DNA of 64,000 nucleotides from Exiguobacterium alkaliphilum 12/1 (GCF_000714435.1 NZ_JJMW01000019.1:124001-188000); one strand, 5' to 3'. Numbered from the stretch's first letter, positions 37,889-47,862 are shown. The notes: generated from the sequence alone by a model not told the origin. Translations and numbers: made by a program.

Positions 37889-39556
37889 GTGTCAAAGAAG
37901 AAGACAGAGAACATTAGCGTCTTTGCGCTTGGAGGCGTAGGCGAAATCGGGAAGAACATGTACGTCGTGGAACTAGACGACGACATCTTCGTCATCGATG
38001 CCGGTCTCATGTTCCCAGGCGATGAGATGCTCGGGATTGATATCGTCATCCCTGACATTACGTATTTGAAAGAGAATAAAGACCGTGTCCGTGCCATTTT
38101 CATCACGCACGGTCACGAAGACCATATCGGTGGACTCAGTTATGTGCTCCGCGATTTGAAACACGTCCCCGTCTACGGGACGAAGTTGACGCTCGGTTTG
38201 ATCGAGCTCAAATTGAAAGAGGCAGGCTTACTTAAAGAAGTCGACCTTCGATTGATTGACGCCAAAACGAAATTGACTATCGCTGATCATTTCATCACGT
38301 TCTTCCGCGTCAACCACTCGATTCCCGACTGCGTAGGGGTCTGCATCCAAACGTCTCAAGGGGCAATCGTCCATACGGGCGATTTCAAATTCGACTATAC
38401 ACCGGTCGATGGGAAACAGTCTGATTTCAATAAATTGGCCGCAATCGGGCAGCGAGGCGTCCTCGCCTTGTTATCAGACTCGACGAACGCAGAACGTCCG
38501 GGTCAAACCGGATCGGAGTCAATCGTTGGTGCCGAATTGAACGACGTCATCTATCAGGCGGAAGGGCGCGTCATCGTCGCCTCGTTCGCCTCGAACGTCC
38601 ATCGTTTGCAACAAGTGTTCGCAGCGGCGGAAGCGAACGACCGGAAAGTCGCGGTCGTCGGCCGCAGCATGGTCAACATCGTCGAAGTGGCCCAAAAGTT
38701 GAACTACCTTCGTTTCAAGCCAAAAACGCTCGTTGAACTGTCACAAGTGAACCGTTTGCCTGACAACAAAGTCGTCATCTTGACGACCGGTTCACAAGGG
38801 GAACCGATGGCAGCGTTGACACGGATGGCACGGAACGCGCATAAACAAGTGAATATTCGCTTGAATGATACGGTCGTCATCGCTGCGACACCAATCCCGG
38901 GTAATGAGAAGTCGGTTTCAAAAACGATTGACCTCTTGTTCCGCTCGGGCGCGAACGTCATCTACAACCAACGGAAAGTACACGTATCGGGACACGGTTC
39001 GGCTGAAGAGTTGAAGCTCATGCTCAACCTCGTCAAACCGAAGTACTTCCTCCCGATTCACGGGGAGTATCGGATGCAAATGGCGCACTCGAAACTCGCG
39101 GAACAAGTCGGTGTCAAATCGAACAACATCTTCATCGTTGAAAAAGGCGATGTGGTCGAATTCACCGGACGCAAAGCGCGTATGAGCCGTAAAGTGCCGG
39201 CCGGAAACGTCTTGATTGATGGAATCGGTGTCGGAGACGTCGGGAACATCGTTCTTCGCGACCGTCGCCTCTTGTCGCAAGATGGCGTCGTTCTCTGCGT
39301 CGTCACGTTGAACCGGAAACAAAAGAAATTGATTTCAGGCCCAGAGCTCATCTCCCGCGGATTCGTCTATATGCGCGAGTCCGAAGAGATGATTTCTGAG
39401 GCGAACCGAATCGTCACAAAGCAAATCGAGAAGAGTCTCCAAGCTGGAAGCGATTGGACCGAATTGAAATCAAATATTCGTGAGCGGCTCAGCGTCTTCT
39501 TGTTCGAGCAGACGAAACGTCGTCCGATGATCTTGCCGATCATCATGGAGATATAA
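37889..39556 (+). CDS. rnjB: Ribonuclease J
   Basis: 555 residues from the GTG at 37889, which lies 9 bases after AGGAGG (37874-37879) and gives MSKKKTENISVFALGG; a TTG at 37883 is an alternative. Metallo-beta-lactamase motif HGHEDHIGG is intact, followed by the beta-CASP domain and a C-terminal domain. RNase J has endo- and 5' exonuclease activity in mRNA turnover. The position before the ftsK/spoIIIE gene matches B. subtilis rnjB, and the N-terminus is closer to that paralogue; the A/B choice is from synteny. Confidence 0.93.
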   Translation: MSKKKTENISVFALGGVGEIGKNMYVVELDDDIFVIDAGLMFPGDEMLGIDIVIPDITYLKENKDRVRAIFITHGHEDHIGGLSYVLRDLKHVPVYGTKLTLGLIELKLKEAGLLKEVDLRLIDAKTKLTIADHFITFFRVNHSIPDCVGVCIQTSQGAIVHTGDFKFDYTPVDGKQSDFNKLAAIGQRGVLALLSDSTNAERPGQTGSESIVGAELNDVIYQAEGRVIVASFASNVHRLQQVFAAAEANDRKVAVVGRSMVNIVEVAQKLNYLRFKPKTLVELSQVNRLPDNKVVILTTGSQGEPMAALTRMARNAHKQVNIRLNDTVVIAATPIPGNEKSVSKTIDLLFRSGANVIYNQRKVHVSGHGSAEELKLMLNLVKPKYFLPIHGEYRMQMAHSKLAEQVGVKSNNIFIVEKGDVVEFTGRKARMSRKVPAGNVLIDGIGVGDVGNIVLRDRRLLSQDGVVLCVVTLNRKQKKLISGPELISRGFVYMRESEEMISEANRIVTKQIEKSLQAGSDWTELKSNIRERLSVFLFEQTKRRPMILPIIMEI

Positions 39557-39563
39557 TGAATTG

Positions 39564-39598
39564 AGGCAAAAGTCATCTGACTTTTGCCTTCTTTTTTT
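39564..39598 (+). terminator. Terminator after rnjB
   Basis: GGCAAAAGTCA (39565-39575) pairs with TGACTTTTGCC (39578-39588) over 11 bp, then a T run. The T run directly abuts the AGGAGG of the next gene (39599-39604). Confidence 0.85.
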
Positions 39599-39612
39599 AG
39601 GAGGAATCGAAA

Positions 39613-41823
39613 GTGACACAGAAAAAGGTGGCTCAAAAATCGAGAAAGACTCCGCCAAAACGGAAACGACCGGCTCCGAGAGCCCGCAAGAAACAACCGA
39701 TTCCTTGGCGTACATATGGATGGGGCGCGTTCGTCCTTGCGATGACAGCGTTCATCTTTTCATTATTCGAGTTCGGCTGGGTCGGTGCCCGGACATCGCT
39801 GCTCGCTGCCACGTTGTTCGGTGGCTGGGGAGCGTTGACGTATCTCGCCATCGGCTTCACCTTGCTCATCGGGTTGAGCGATTGGCGGCCGAGCCAGCGG
39901 GCCGGGATCTTCTTGTTGTTCCTCGCCTTTCTATTGTTTGGCGATCTCGTCTGGGGAGCCGAGCGTGGGGCGATCAACGGCGCGCTCTATGAGCTGAACC
40001 ATTACTTACTCTCCGACTTCGGCATTATTTTCCTCGGCATCATCTGTCTCGTCGTCGGAATCTCTCTACTTTCGCCATCGATTTGGTACAGTGTCGGTCG
40101 GAGACTGCTCGAGTCTGGCCAAGCGATCAAACAAGAGTGGCAGGAGCGGGAACGGCCTGAACGGAAAACGGCACCGGCACGGAAGAAAGCGACGCCTGCT
40201 GTCCCTCGCGACGCTGAGGCGTCGAGTAACCCGCCGGAAATCGAGCCGGAACCGGATGCTGTGACGATGCACGACATCCCAATCGTTGGGTTCAGTGAAC
40301 AAGTCGTTGCCGAGAAGCGGGAACAAAAACAGGACGCGAGCACGACGGATCGTGCAGATGAAGTGGCGGACATGCCGACCGAGGACATGATGATGACGGC
40401 AGCGCAAGACGTGTCTGACACGTACGAGCTCCCGACGTTCACCATCTTGTCCGAGCCGGTCGTCACCGACTTGTCGGGTGAGAATGCACGATTGAAAGCG
40501 AATGCGACGAAACTCGTCCAAACGCTCAAGTCGTTCGGCGTCGGGGTGAAAGTGTTGAAGATCCATCTTGGACCGACTGTCACAAAATATGAGCTCCAAC
40601 CGGACATCGGTGTGAAAGTGAGCCGAATCACCTCGCTAAGCGATGATTTGGCGCTCGCTTTGGCGGCGAAAGACATTCGCATCGAGGCGCCGATTCCGGG
40701 CAAGGCGGCCATCGGGATTGAAGTGCCGAACCAAGAGGTCGCCCCGGTGTGCTTACGTGAAGTGCTGGAGGCCGATACGGTCAAACGTGAGGCGTCACCG
40801 TTACTCGTCGCGCTTGGGCGCAGCATCAGTGGCGAGACGGTGACCGTCGCCTTGAACAAAATGCCGCACTTGCTCGTAGCCGGGTCGACGGGCTCGGGGA
40901 AGTCGGTTTGTATCAACGGCATGATCGTGTCGATTTTGATGCGGACCCGGCCGGATGAGGTCCGATTGATGATGATTGACCCGAAGATGGTCGAGTTGAA
41001 CGTCTATAACGGTGTCCCACACTTGTTGACGCCGGTCGTCACCGACCCGAAAAAGGCGGCACAGGCGCTCAAGCAAGTCGTTGCCGAGATGGAACGGCGC
41101 TATGAGCTGTTCAGCCGGTACGGCGTGCGGAATATCGAGGGCTACAATGAACTCGTCGACAAGTCCGAGGATGAAGATGCGAAGCGACTGCCGTTCATCG
41201 TCGTCATTGTCGATGAGCTCGCCGACCTGATGATGGTCGCGTCGAATGATGTCGAGGACGCCATTATGCGCCTTGCACAGATGGCCCGGGCCGCAGGCAT
41301 TCATATGGTGCTCGCGACACAACGGCCGTCCGTAGACGTCATCACAGGCGTCATCAAGGCGAACATTCCGTCAAGGATCGCGTTTGCCGTCTCATCACAG
41401 ACGGATTCACGAACGATTCTCGACGGAGGCGGGGCCGAGAAGTTGCTTGGGCGTGGAGACATGCTCATGCTCGCCAACGGGATGAACAAACCGATTCGTG
41501 TCCAAGGTGCCTTTGTATCGGACCAAGAGGTCGAGACAGTCGTCAACCACGTCATCGCCCAGCAACGCGCCCAGTACGTCGAGGCGATGATGCCGAAAGA
41601 AGAAGAAGTGACGACGATCGATTCGGACGATTCGTTGTTCGGGGAAGTCGTCCAGTTCATTATGACGCAAGAGACGGCCTCGACGTCGATGATTCAACGG
41701 AGGTTCCGAATCGGCTATAATCGAGCTGCACGATTGATCGATTCGCTAGAACAAGCGGGGTATGTCGGTCCGTCAGAAGGATCGAAACCACGGAAAGTAC
41801 TCGTCAATGAGTCGGAAGGGTAA
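39613..41823 (+). CDS. ftsK: FtsK/SpoIIIE-type DNA translocase
   Basis: 736 residues from a GTG preceded by AGGAGG. A basic N-terminal tail and about four transmembrane segments (to about residue 155) are followed by a variable linker, the alpha/beta/RecA-like motor with GSTGSGKS (about 423-430) and DELADLMM, and a C-terminal gamma winged-helix domain for KOPS-like sites. It pumps chromosomal DNA through the division septum. Its locus is that of spoIIIE, but sporulation genes are lacking around it, so a vegetative division role is more likely. Confidence 0.95.
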   Translation: MTQKKVAQKSRKTPPKRKRPAPRARKKQPIPWRTYGWGAFVLAMTAFIFSLFEFGWVGARTSLLAATLFGGWGALTYLAIGFTLLIGLSDWRPSQRAGIFLLFLAFLLFGDLVWGAERGAINGALYELNHYLLSDFGIIFLGIICLVVGISLLSPSIWYSVGRRLLESGQAIKQEWQERERPERKTAPARKKATPAVPRDAEASSNPPEIEPEPDAVTMHDIPIVGFSEQVVAEKREQKQDASTTDRADEVADMPTEDMMMTAAQDVSDTYELPTFTILSEPVVTDLSGENARLKANATKLVQTLKSFGVGVKVLKIHLGPTVTKYELQPDIGVKVSRITSLSDDLALALAAKDIRIEAPIPGKAAIGIEVPNQEVAPVCLREVLEADTVKREASPLLVALGRSISGETVTVALNKMPHLLVAGSTGSGKSVCINGMIVSILMRTRPDEVRLMMIDPKMVELNVYNGVPHLLTPVVTDPKKAAQALKQVVAEMERRYELFSRYGVRNIEGYNELVDKSEDEDAKRLPFIVVIVDELADLMMVASNDVEDAIMRLAQMARAAGIHMVLATQRPSVDVITGVIKANIPSRIAFAVSSQTDSRTILDGGGAEKLLGRGDMLMLANGMNKPIRVQGAFVSDQEVETVVNHVIAQQRAQYVEAMMPKEEEVTTIDSDDSLFGEVVQFIMTQETASTSMIQRRFRIGYNRAARLIDSLEQAGYVGPSEGSKPRKVLVNESEG

Positions 41824-41827
41824 AATT

Positions 41828-41873
41828 AAAAAACGAACGATTGGATTTAATATAATCTAATCGTTCGTTTTTT
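41828..41873. terminator. Bidirectional terminator after ftsK
   Basis: A 15-bp perfect stem pairs 41828-41842 with 41859-41873; inner bases GATT/AATC extend it. Runs of A before and T after let it act on both strands. Confidence 0.85.
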
Positions 41874-41875
41874 AT

Positions 41876-42076
41876 TTATTTATCGGTATAATTGAAATGG
41901 GTACCGAATTCATAAGAAACGCGCAATGAGCGGGAATGATATAGCACATCTGGTCTATAATACCTAATCCGACATACTACTGAAACGGTTGAACCGCTTT
42001 CATTTTTTAATACCGTTTTCATTTTACAAAATCTTTTCAAAGCGGGAGCGAACAGGTAATATAGACTACGAGGCAT
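41876..42076 (-). CDS. Doubtful small ORF
   Basis: 66 codons on the minus strand from an ATG with AAAGGA six bases upstream; a longer version starts at 42172 without a ribosome site. The stop lies three bases from the bidirectional terminator, which has a T run in this direction too. The product is basic and shows no known domain. The AT-rich composition differs from neighbours. The cre-like sites lie inside it, so it may equally be non-coding. Confidence 0.2.
   Translation of the reverse strand: MPRSLYYLFAPALKRFCKMKTVLKNESGSTVSVVCRIRYYRPDVLYHSRSLRVSYEFGTHFNYTDK
41988..42022. promoter_or_regulatory. Two tandem cre-like (CcpA) sites
   Basis: Two copies of ACCG(C/T)TTTCATTTT lie 19 bases apart (41993 and 42012). 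Read on the minus strand, 42007-42022 is ATGAAAACGGTATTAA, one mismatch from the cre consensus WTGNAARCGNWWWCAW. The other copy, 41988-42003, has three mismatches. Binding is inferred. Confidence 0.45.
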
Positions 42077-42125
42077 GCGATATCCTTTAAGATTAAAATA
42101 TTTCCTTGATTCCGAACAAAAAGTA

Positions 42126-42154
42126 TTGCGTTCTAATTCTGGAATCCCTATACT
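42126..42154 (+). promoter_or_regulatory. Candidate promoter of the GntR regulator gene
   Basis: TTGCGT (42126-42131) and TATACT (42149-42154), spacing 17. Confidence 0.6.
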
Positions 42155-42225
42155 TAATATTGGCAAGGGCATTCATACGTCAGATGTCTGAGCACTGGTA
42201 ACAAAAGGTAAAGGTGGTGAGGCCC

Positions 42226-42945
42226 ATGTCGATTAAGCTCGATCATCGCTTGCTCTATCTCCGCGTGATTGAGAAAATCAAGCAGGATATCGATGAGGGT
42301 GTCTATCGTGAAGGAGAAAAGCTTCCTTCAGAATTCGAGTTATCGAAGCAACTTGGGGTCAGTCGTGCGACACTCCGCGAAGCGCTTCGAATTCTTGAAG
42401 ACGAGAAATTTGTTGTGCGTAAACATGGCGTCGGGACGTTCATCAGTTCCAAACCTCCGTTCACGTCGGGGATTGAAGAGCTGTTTAGCGTAACGGACAT
42501 GATCACGCGCGCCAAAATGACACCGGGAACAAAAGTATTGGTGGCCGAAAAGGTGTTAGCGACAGAGAGAGAAGCCGAGCGTCTAAAAATCGAACCGAAT
42601 TCTCCGATTTATCGGATCGTCCGGATTCGCTATGCGGACGAGACACCGGTCGTATACTGTGTGGACAAGATTCCCGCACATCTCGTTTCTAATCCTGAAG
42701 CATTGACAGAAGGAAAATCGTTATTTGACGCGCTGGAACAAGAGGTAGGACGTCGGGTCGCCTATGCGATCACGCACATCGAACCGAGTGTGAGCGCGGA
42801 AATCTCGACACAACTTCAAACGGACCAACCGTTACTTGCGTTAAAGCAATTGCATTACGATGAAAGCGACTTACCGTTGCTCGATTCGGCAAACTTTTTC
42901 CGAGCGGACCGCTTTGACTTCCATGTCGTCCGCAAACGCGTGTAA
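42226..42945 (+). CDS. GntR/HutC-family transcription regulator (YmfC-like)
   Basis: 239 residues from ATG 42226, eight bases after AAGGTGG. The N-terminal winged helix shows GEKLPSEFELSKQLGVSRATLREALRILE; the C-terminal UTRA ligand-binding domain runs from about residue 85. The location after ftsK/spoIIIE is that of ymfC in B. subtilis. The genes downstream encode a nucleoside-type ABC importer, so it probably senses a related sugar-base or sugar-phosphate ligand, which is inference. Confidence 0.88.
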   Translation: MSIKLDHRLLYLRVIEKIKQDIDEGVYREGEKLPSEFELSKQLGVSRATLREALRILEDEKFVVRKHGVGTFISSKPPFTSGIEELFSVTDMITRAKMTPGTKVLVAEKVLATEREAERLKIEPNSPIYRIVRIRYADETPVVYCVDKIPAHLVSNPEALTEGKSLFDALEQEVGRRVAYAITHIEPSVSAEISTQLQTDQPLLALKQLHYDESDLPLLDSANFFRADRFDFHVVRKRV

Positions 42946-42988
42946 CACGCGTTCACGAAGTTCGGAAAGGTTATTTTTGGGGAACAGC

Positions 42989-43004
42989 GTGAAAGCGCTT
43001 TCTT
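42989..43004. promoter_or_regulatory. cre (CcpA-binding) site
   Basis: GTGAAAGCGCTTTCTT contains the 12-base perfect palindrome GAAAGCGCTTTC (42991-43002) and has two outer mismatches to the cre consensus. It lies 70 bases before the BMP lipoprotein gene. Confidence 0.7.
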
Positions 43005-43022
43005 ATACCGGTGTAAAGACTA

Positions 43023-43053
43023 CTGACAACATGACAACCTAAATTGTTATGAT
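43023..43053 (+). promoter_or_regulatory. Possible promoter of the BMP/ABC operon
   Basis: CTGACA (43023-43028) and TATGAT (43048-43053), but spacing is 19, so this is weak. The cre palindrome lies just upstream of it. Confidence 0.4.
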
Positions 43054-43073
43054 CCGAAAGGGGAAACACGACG

Positions 43074-44165
43074 ATGATGAACAAGAAGAAAACGATTCTC
43101 TCAGCTTTAGCAGCAGGTCTTACGCTCTCGACAGTACTCGCAGCATGTGGCGGCGACGACAATGAAGGTGCTTCAAACGGAGAAGGCGGCGGCAGCGAAG
43201 CTGGCGACTTCAAAGTAGCGATGGTAACGGATACGGGCGGCGTAGATGATAAGTCGTTCAACCAATCAGCTTGGGAAGGTCTCACGAAGTTCGGTGAAGA
43301 CAACAACTTGACGGAGAACGAAGGCTTCAAATACCTCCAATCTTCAAAACAAGCGGACTACCAGCCAAACTTGCAGCAATTGGCTCGTGACAACTTCAAC
43401 TTGATTTACGGTATCGGCTTCTTGATGGCTGAAGACATCCAGACGGTTGCTGGACAATTCTCGGACAACAACTTTGCGATCGTCGACATGGTCGTTGACG
43501 CAAAGAACGTCGCGTCAATCACGTTCAAAGAGCAAGAAGGATCGTTCCTCGTCGGTGTCATCGCCGGTCTCATGACTGAAACGGACAAAGTCGGCTTCAT
43601 CGGTGGCGTCGAGTCTGACTTGATCAAGAAGTTCGAAAACGGATTTAAAGCGGGCGTCATGGCCGTTAACCCAGATGCAACGATTGATGTGAAATATGCG
43701 GAAGACTTCAACTCGGCTGAAAAAGGAACGGCGATCGCATCAGGTATGTATGGCGCTGGTTCTGACATCATCTATCACGCTGCCGGCGGAACGGGTGTAG
43801 GGGTATTCACAGAAGCGAAGAACCGTAAGAAGAACGGCGAAGAAGTATGGGTCATCGGGGTTGACCGTGACCAATACGAAGAAGGACTCCCAGAAGACGT
43901 AACGCTTACTTCAATGGTCAAACGTGTAGACACGGCGACGTATGAAGTATCGAAACAGACGATGGAAGGAAACTTCCCAGGTGGCGAAATCATCGAGTTC
44001 GGTTTGAAAGATGACGGTGTCGGGATTGCTGAGACGTCTGACACACACGTACCAGCTGACGTACTCTCACGAGTGGATGAGTATCGCCAACAGTTGATCG
44101 ACGGTGAACTTACAGCTCCTGCGACAGACGCTGAGTTCGAAGAGTTCATGCAATCAGTAGAATAA
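43074..44165 (+). CDS. BMP-family substrate-binding lipoprotein (nucleoside importer)
   Basis: 363 residues. Signal peptide with lipobox LAAC, Cys at residue 25, then a Gly/Asp/Glu-rich linker and the BMP domain (MVTDTGGVDDKSFNQSAWEGL, GFIGGVESDLIKKFENGF). Members (PnrA, NupN) bind purine nucleosides and deliver them to the ABC channel. Encoded directly before the ATPase and two permeases; the order equals B. subtilis nupNOPQ. The exact nucleoside cannot be read from sequence. Confidence 0.93.
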   Translation: MMNKKKTILSALAAGLTLSTVLAACGGDDNEGASNGEGGGSEAGDFKVAMVTDTGGVDDKSFNQSAWEGLTKFGEDNNLTENEGFKYLQSSKQADYQPNLQQLARDNFNLIYGIGFLMAEDIQTVAGQFSDNNFAIVDMVVDAKNVASITFKEQEGSFLVGVIAGLMTETDKVGFIGGVESDLIKKFENGFKAGVMAVNPDATIDVKYAEDFNSAEKGTAIASGMYGAGSDIIYHAAGGTGVGVFTEAKNRKKNGEEVWVIGVDRDQYEEGLPEDVTLTSMVKRVDTATYEVSKQTMEGNFPGGEIIEFGLKDDGVGIAETSDTHVPADVLSRVDEYRQQLIDGELTAPATDAEFEEFMQSVE

Positions 44166-44226
44166 ATCATTGAGTTAGGGGGGACCCATGCGGTCTCCCT
44201 TTACTTAAAGTTAGGGGTGGACTTTC

Positions 44227-45753
44227 TTGGAATATGTAATTGAAATGCTCAATATTCGCAAAGAGTTCGGTACGTTCGTAGCTAACGACAATATCACCCT
44301 TCAACTTCGCAAAGGCGAGATTCATGCGTTGCTCGGCGAGAACGGTGCCGGAAAATCGACGCTCATGAACGTCTTGTTCGGTCTCTATCAGCCTGAGGGC
44401 GGAGAGATTCGTGTACGCGGAGAAAAGGTGAACATTGAAAATCCGAACATCGCCAACGATCTCGGCATCGGCATGGTGCACCAACACTTCATGCTCGTCG
44501 AGAAGTTTACGGTCACAGAAAACATCATCCTCGGCTCTGAACCGAAGAGCGGGTTGACGGTCGACCGGGCCACGGCGCGTAAAAAAGTAATGGACATCTC
44601 GGAGCAGTATGGACTCCGAATCGACCCGGATGCAAAAATCGAAGACATCTCAGTCGGGATGCAGCAGCGTGTGGAAATTTTGAAGACGCTCTATCGTGGA
44701 GCCGAGATTTTAATTTTTGATGAACCGACGGCCGTGTTGACGCCTCAAGAGATTCAAGAACTCATTCAAATCATGAAGCGTCTCATCGAAGAAGGAAAGT
44801 CGATCATTTTGATCACCCACAAGCTAAAAGAGATCATGCAAGTGGCAGACCGCTGCACGGTCATCCGACGCGGTCGTTACATCGGCACGGTCGACATCGA
44901 TGAAACGGTCAACGAAGACCGTCTCGCCGAGATGATGGTCGGACGGGAAGTCAACTTTGATGCGGAATATTCCAAGGCAGATCCACAGCAAGTCGTCCTC
45001 GACATCCAAAAGCTCGTCGTCAAAGACAGTCGCGGCATCGAAGTCGTCGAAGGCTTGGATTTACAAATCCGCTCAGGAGAGATCCTCGGGATCGCCGGAA
45101 TCGATGGCAACGGTCAGACGGAATTGATTGAAGCGATTTCAGGGTTGAAGAAACCCGAGGGCGGTAAGATTTTCTTAAACGGAAATGACGTGACCGGCTT
45201 CACACCTCGAAAAGTGACGGAATCGGGCGTCGGTCATATCCCGCAAGACCGGCATAAGCACGGTCTCGTGCTCGACTATTCGATTCGTGACAATATGGTC
45301 TTGCAAACGTATTACAAAGAACCCTTCTCAAAACGCGGCTTGATGAACTATAAAGCCGTCGCCGAGAAGGCGAAAGCGTTAATTGAGAAGTTTGACGTCC
45401 GAACTCCATCAGTCGACGTGCCGGCTCGTGCGCTTTCTGGCGGTAACCAACAAAAAGCGATTATCGCCCGTGAAGTCGACCGGTCTCCGGACCTGCTGAT
45501 CGCGGCGCAACCGACGCGCGGTCTCGACGTCGGAGCCATCGAGTTCATTCACGAACAGCTCGTCAAAGAACGGGAGAAAGGGCGCGCCGTGCTCCTCATT
45601 TCGTTCGAACTTGAAGAAATTCTACACGTATCGGACCGAATCGCCGTCTTGTACGAAGGAAAGATCGTCGGGATTCGCGACCCGAAAGAAACGACAGAGC
45701 AAGAGCTCGGCTTCTTGATGGCCGGCGGTAAGAGAGGGGAAGAAACAGTATGA
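44227..45753 (+). CDS. nupO: Nucleoside ABC transporter ATPase (NupO-like)
   Basis: 508 residues from a TTG with GGGGTGG upstream. Two ABC domains in tandem: the first with GENGAGKST and ISVGMQQRVEIL, the second with a degenerate Walker A (GIDGNGQTE) and LSGGNQQKAIIARE. The double ATPase is typical of carbohydrate/nucleoside uptake (CUT2-like and BMP) systems. It energises import by the next two permeases and overlaps the first by 4 bases. Confidence 0.94.
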   Translation: MEYVIEMLNIRKEFGTFVANDNITLQLRKGEIHALLGENGAGKSTLMNVLFGLYQPEGGEIRVRGEKVNIENPNIANDLGIGMVHQHFMLVEKFTVTENIILGSEPKSGLTVDRATARKKVMDISEQYGLRIDPDAKIEDISVGMQQRVEILKTLYRGAEILIFDEPTAVLTPQEIQELIQIMKRLIEEGKSIILITHKLKEIMQVADRCTVIRRGRYIGTVDIDETVNEDRLAEMMVGREVNFDAEYSKADPQQVVLDIQKLVVKDSRGIEVVEGLDLQIRSGEILGIAGIDGNGQTELIEAISGLKKPEGGKIFLNGNDVTGFTPRKVTESGVGHIPQDRHKHGLVLDYSIRDNMVLQTYYKEPFSKRGLMNYKAVAEKAKALIEKFDVRTPSVDVPARALSGGNQQKAIIAREVDRSPDLLIAAQPTRGLDVGAIEFIHEQLVKEREKGRAVLLISFELEEILHVSDRIAVLYEGKIVGIRDPKETTEQELGFLMAGGKRGEETV

Positions 45754-46814
45754 ACAAGCTAGGACTCAATCGACTGCTCATCCCGCTACTGTCCATCTTG
45801 ATGGGGCTATTCGTCGGCGCAATCGTCATGCTCATCGGCGGCTACGACCCGGTTCGTGGCTTCTCGTCGCTGTTTAACGGCATGCTCGGTAGCCCGTACG
45901 CCATCGGTGAGACGCTGCGTGCGGCGGCACCGCTCATCTTCTCAGGTCTCGCGGTCGCGTTCGCGTTCCGAACCGGCCTCTTCAACATCGGGGTCGAGGG
46001 CCAAGTGTTGATCGGCTGGGTGGCGGCGGTGTACGTCGGAATCAACTTCGATTTGCCGATGTTCCTCCACTTGCCACTCGCCTTGCTCGCCGCGATGTTC
46101 GCTGCGGCCGCCTGGGCGTTCGTGCCAGGTTTCCTCAAGGCGAAGTTCCACGTCCACGAGGTCATCACGTCGATCATGATGAACTACATCGCGCTCTATA
46201 CGACGAACGCGATTTTACGGAGCGTCATCGGCGTGACGAATGAACGGACGGAATCGATTCGAGAATCGGCATCCCTCTCGTCACCGCTCCTTCAGGAATT
46301 GACGACGTTCTCGCGCTTGCACTGGGGAATTCTCATCGCCGTCCTTGCCGCGGTCGTCTATTACTACATCTTGCAACGGACGACGCTCGGGTACGAGCTT
46401 CGTGCCGTCGGGTTCAACAAGCACGCCTCGCAATATGCGGGGATGAGCGTCAATCGCAACATCGTCTTGTCGTTCGTCATCTCGGGTATGTTCGCCGGCC
46501 TCGCCGGTGCGATGGAAGGTCTCGGGACGTTCAACGGCATGACGCTCAGTGCGTCGTTCACTGGCGTCGGATTCGACGGGATCGCGGTCGCGCTTCTAGG
46601 TGCGAACACGGCAGTCGGTGTCGTCTTGGCGGCCTTGTTGTTCGCCGGCCTCAACATCGGTGGACTCGCGATGCAGCTCGGGGCGAACATCCCGTCTGAG
46701 CTCGTCAAAGTCATCATCGCCGCCATCGTCATCTTCGTGGCGTCTGGTTACGCACTGAACTATGTCATTGAGAAACTTAAAGGAAATCGTAAGAAAGGAG
46801 TGGAGAAAAAATGA
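45750..46814 (+). CDS. nupP: Nucleoside ABC transporter permease (NupP-like)
   Basis: 354 residues with about eight to ten membrane segments and a basic C-terminal tail. The FRTGLFNIGVEGQVLIGWVA segment and MFAGLAGAMEGLGTF are family features of BPD_transp_2 permeases. Overlaps the ATPase gene and the following permease gene by 4 bases each, so the three are tightly coupled. Confidence 0.93.
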   Translation: MNKLGLNRLLIPLLSILMGLFVGAIVMLIGGYDPVRGFSSLFNGMLGSPYAIGETLRAAAPLIFSGLAVAFAFRTGLFNIGVEGQVLIGWVAAVYVGINFDLPMFLHLPLALLAAMFAAAAWAFVPGFLKAKFHVHEVITSIMMNYIALYTTNAILRSVIGVTNERTESIRESASLSSPLLQELTTFSRLHWGILIAVLAAVVYYYILQRTTLGYELRAVGFNKHASQYAGMSVNRNIVLSFVISGMFAGLAGAMEGLGTFNGMTLSASFTGVGFDGIAVALLGANTAVGVVLAALLFAGLNIGGLAMQLGANIPSELVKVIIAAIVIFVASGYALNYVIEKLKGNRKKGVEKK

Positions 46815-47770
46815 GCTTCTTAGAAGTCCTCTATATCGTCGTACCGGTTGCACTCGCCTATGCGACTCCACTCATCATCGCCGCTCTCGGTGGCATCTTC
46901 AGTGAACGGTCGGGTGTCGTCAACATCGCGCTCGAAGGAATTATGGTCATCGGGGCAGCGACGGGAATCATCACGACGCTGACGCTGACGAATATGGGTC
47001 TTGGCGGCATGAGCCCGTGGATCTCGCTCTTGGTCGCCATGGTCATCGGGGCGCTGTTCTCGCTCTTCTTGGCAGTCCCGGCCATCCTTTGGCGGGCCGA
47101 CCAGACCGTCCTCGGTGTCGCGATCAACATGCTCGCGGTCGGACTTGCGATCTTCGTCGTCCGTGTCCTTTACAATAAAGGACAGACCGATTTCATCCAG
47201 TACCGGATCGCGAAAGAGAATGTGCCGATCTTGTCGGATATTCCGGTTCTTCGCATGTTCTTCATCAACGTCCAATACACGTCGTTCATCGCCATCGCGC
47301 TCGCGTTCGTCGTCTGGTTCGTCATCTTCAAGACGCCGTTTGGCCTGCGTCTTCGCTCGGTCGGGGAACACCCGATGGCGGCGGATACGATGGGAATCAA
47401 CGTCACGAAGATGCGCTTCATGGGCGTCATGCTCTCAGGTGCGTTCGGTGGCTTAGCTGGTGCGGTCTACGCCGTCACGGTCACGACGAACTTCAGTGCG
47501 ACGACGATCGTCGGACAAGGGTTCCTCGCCATCGCCGCGATGATCTTCGGGAAGTGGAATCCGCTCGGTGCGCTCGGCGCCGGTCTCTTCTTCGGATTCG
47601 CCCAAGCGCTCTCGATTATCGGCAGCAACTTGCCGGTCATCAACAACGTCCCGCAAGTGTTGCTCTTGATCGCGCCTTACGCGCTCACGATCCTTGCCCT
47701 TGCCGGTGTCGTCGGTCGTGCCGATGCACCAAAGTCTGTCGGTATCCCGTATATTAAAGGGAAACGATGA
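46811..47770 (+). CDS. nupQ: Nucleoside ABC transporter permease (NupQ-like)
   Basis: 319 residues, polytopic. Contains SERSGVVNIALEGIMVIGAA and GFLAIAAMIFGKWNPLGA, the paired permease of the nucleoside importer. Last gene of the operon; a strong terminator follows 30 bases later. Confidence 0.93.
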   Translation: MSFLEVLYIVVPVALAYATPLIIAALGGIFSERSGVVNIALEGIMVIGAATGIITTLTLTNMGLGGMSPWISLLVAMVIGALFSLFLAVPAILWRADQTVLGVAINMLAVGLAIFVVRVLYNKGQTDFIQYRIAKENVPILSDIPVLRMFFINVQYTSFIAIALAFVVWFVIFKTPFGLRLRSVGEHPMAADTMGINVTKMRFMGVMLSGAFGGLAGAVYAVTVTTNFSATTIVGQGFLAIAAMIFGKWNPLGALGAGLFFGFAQALSIIGSNLPVINNVPQVLLLIAPYALTILALAGVVGRADAPKSVGIPYIKGKR

Positions 47771-47799
47771 CGAAAAAAAGGACATCTGTCCTCTTTAGG

Positions 47800-47836
47800 A
47801 AAGGTTGTTTGACGGAAGCGTCAAACAACCTTTTTT
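47800..47836 (+). terminator. Terminator after the nucleoside importer operon
   Basis: A 15-bp perfect stem (47800-47814 with 47819-47833) ends in a T run. A smaller hairpin, AGGAC/GTCCT at 47779-47792, precedes it. Confidence 0.9.
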
Positions 47837-47862
47837 GTTATACTCATAAAGAGGTGAGACAA

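Larger units (their letters stand above)
41874..42225. other. AT-rich gap between ftsK and the GntR gene
   Basis: About 350 bases without a convincing gene, visibly richer in A and T than its surroundings. It holds two cre-like sites, a candidate promoter for the GntR gene at 42126-42154, and a weak minus-strand ORF that ends next to the ftsK terminator. Confidence 0.8.
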
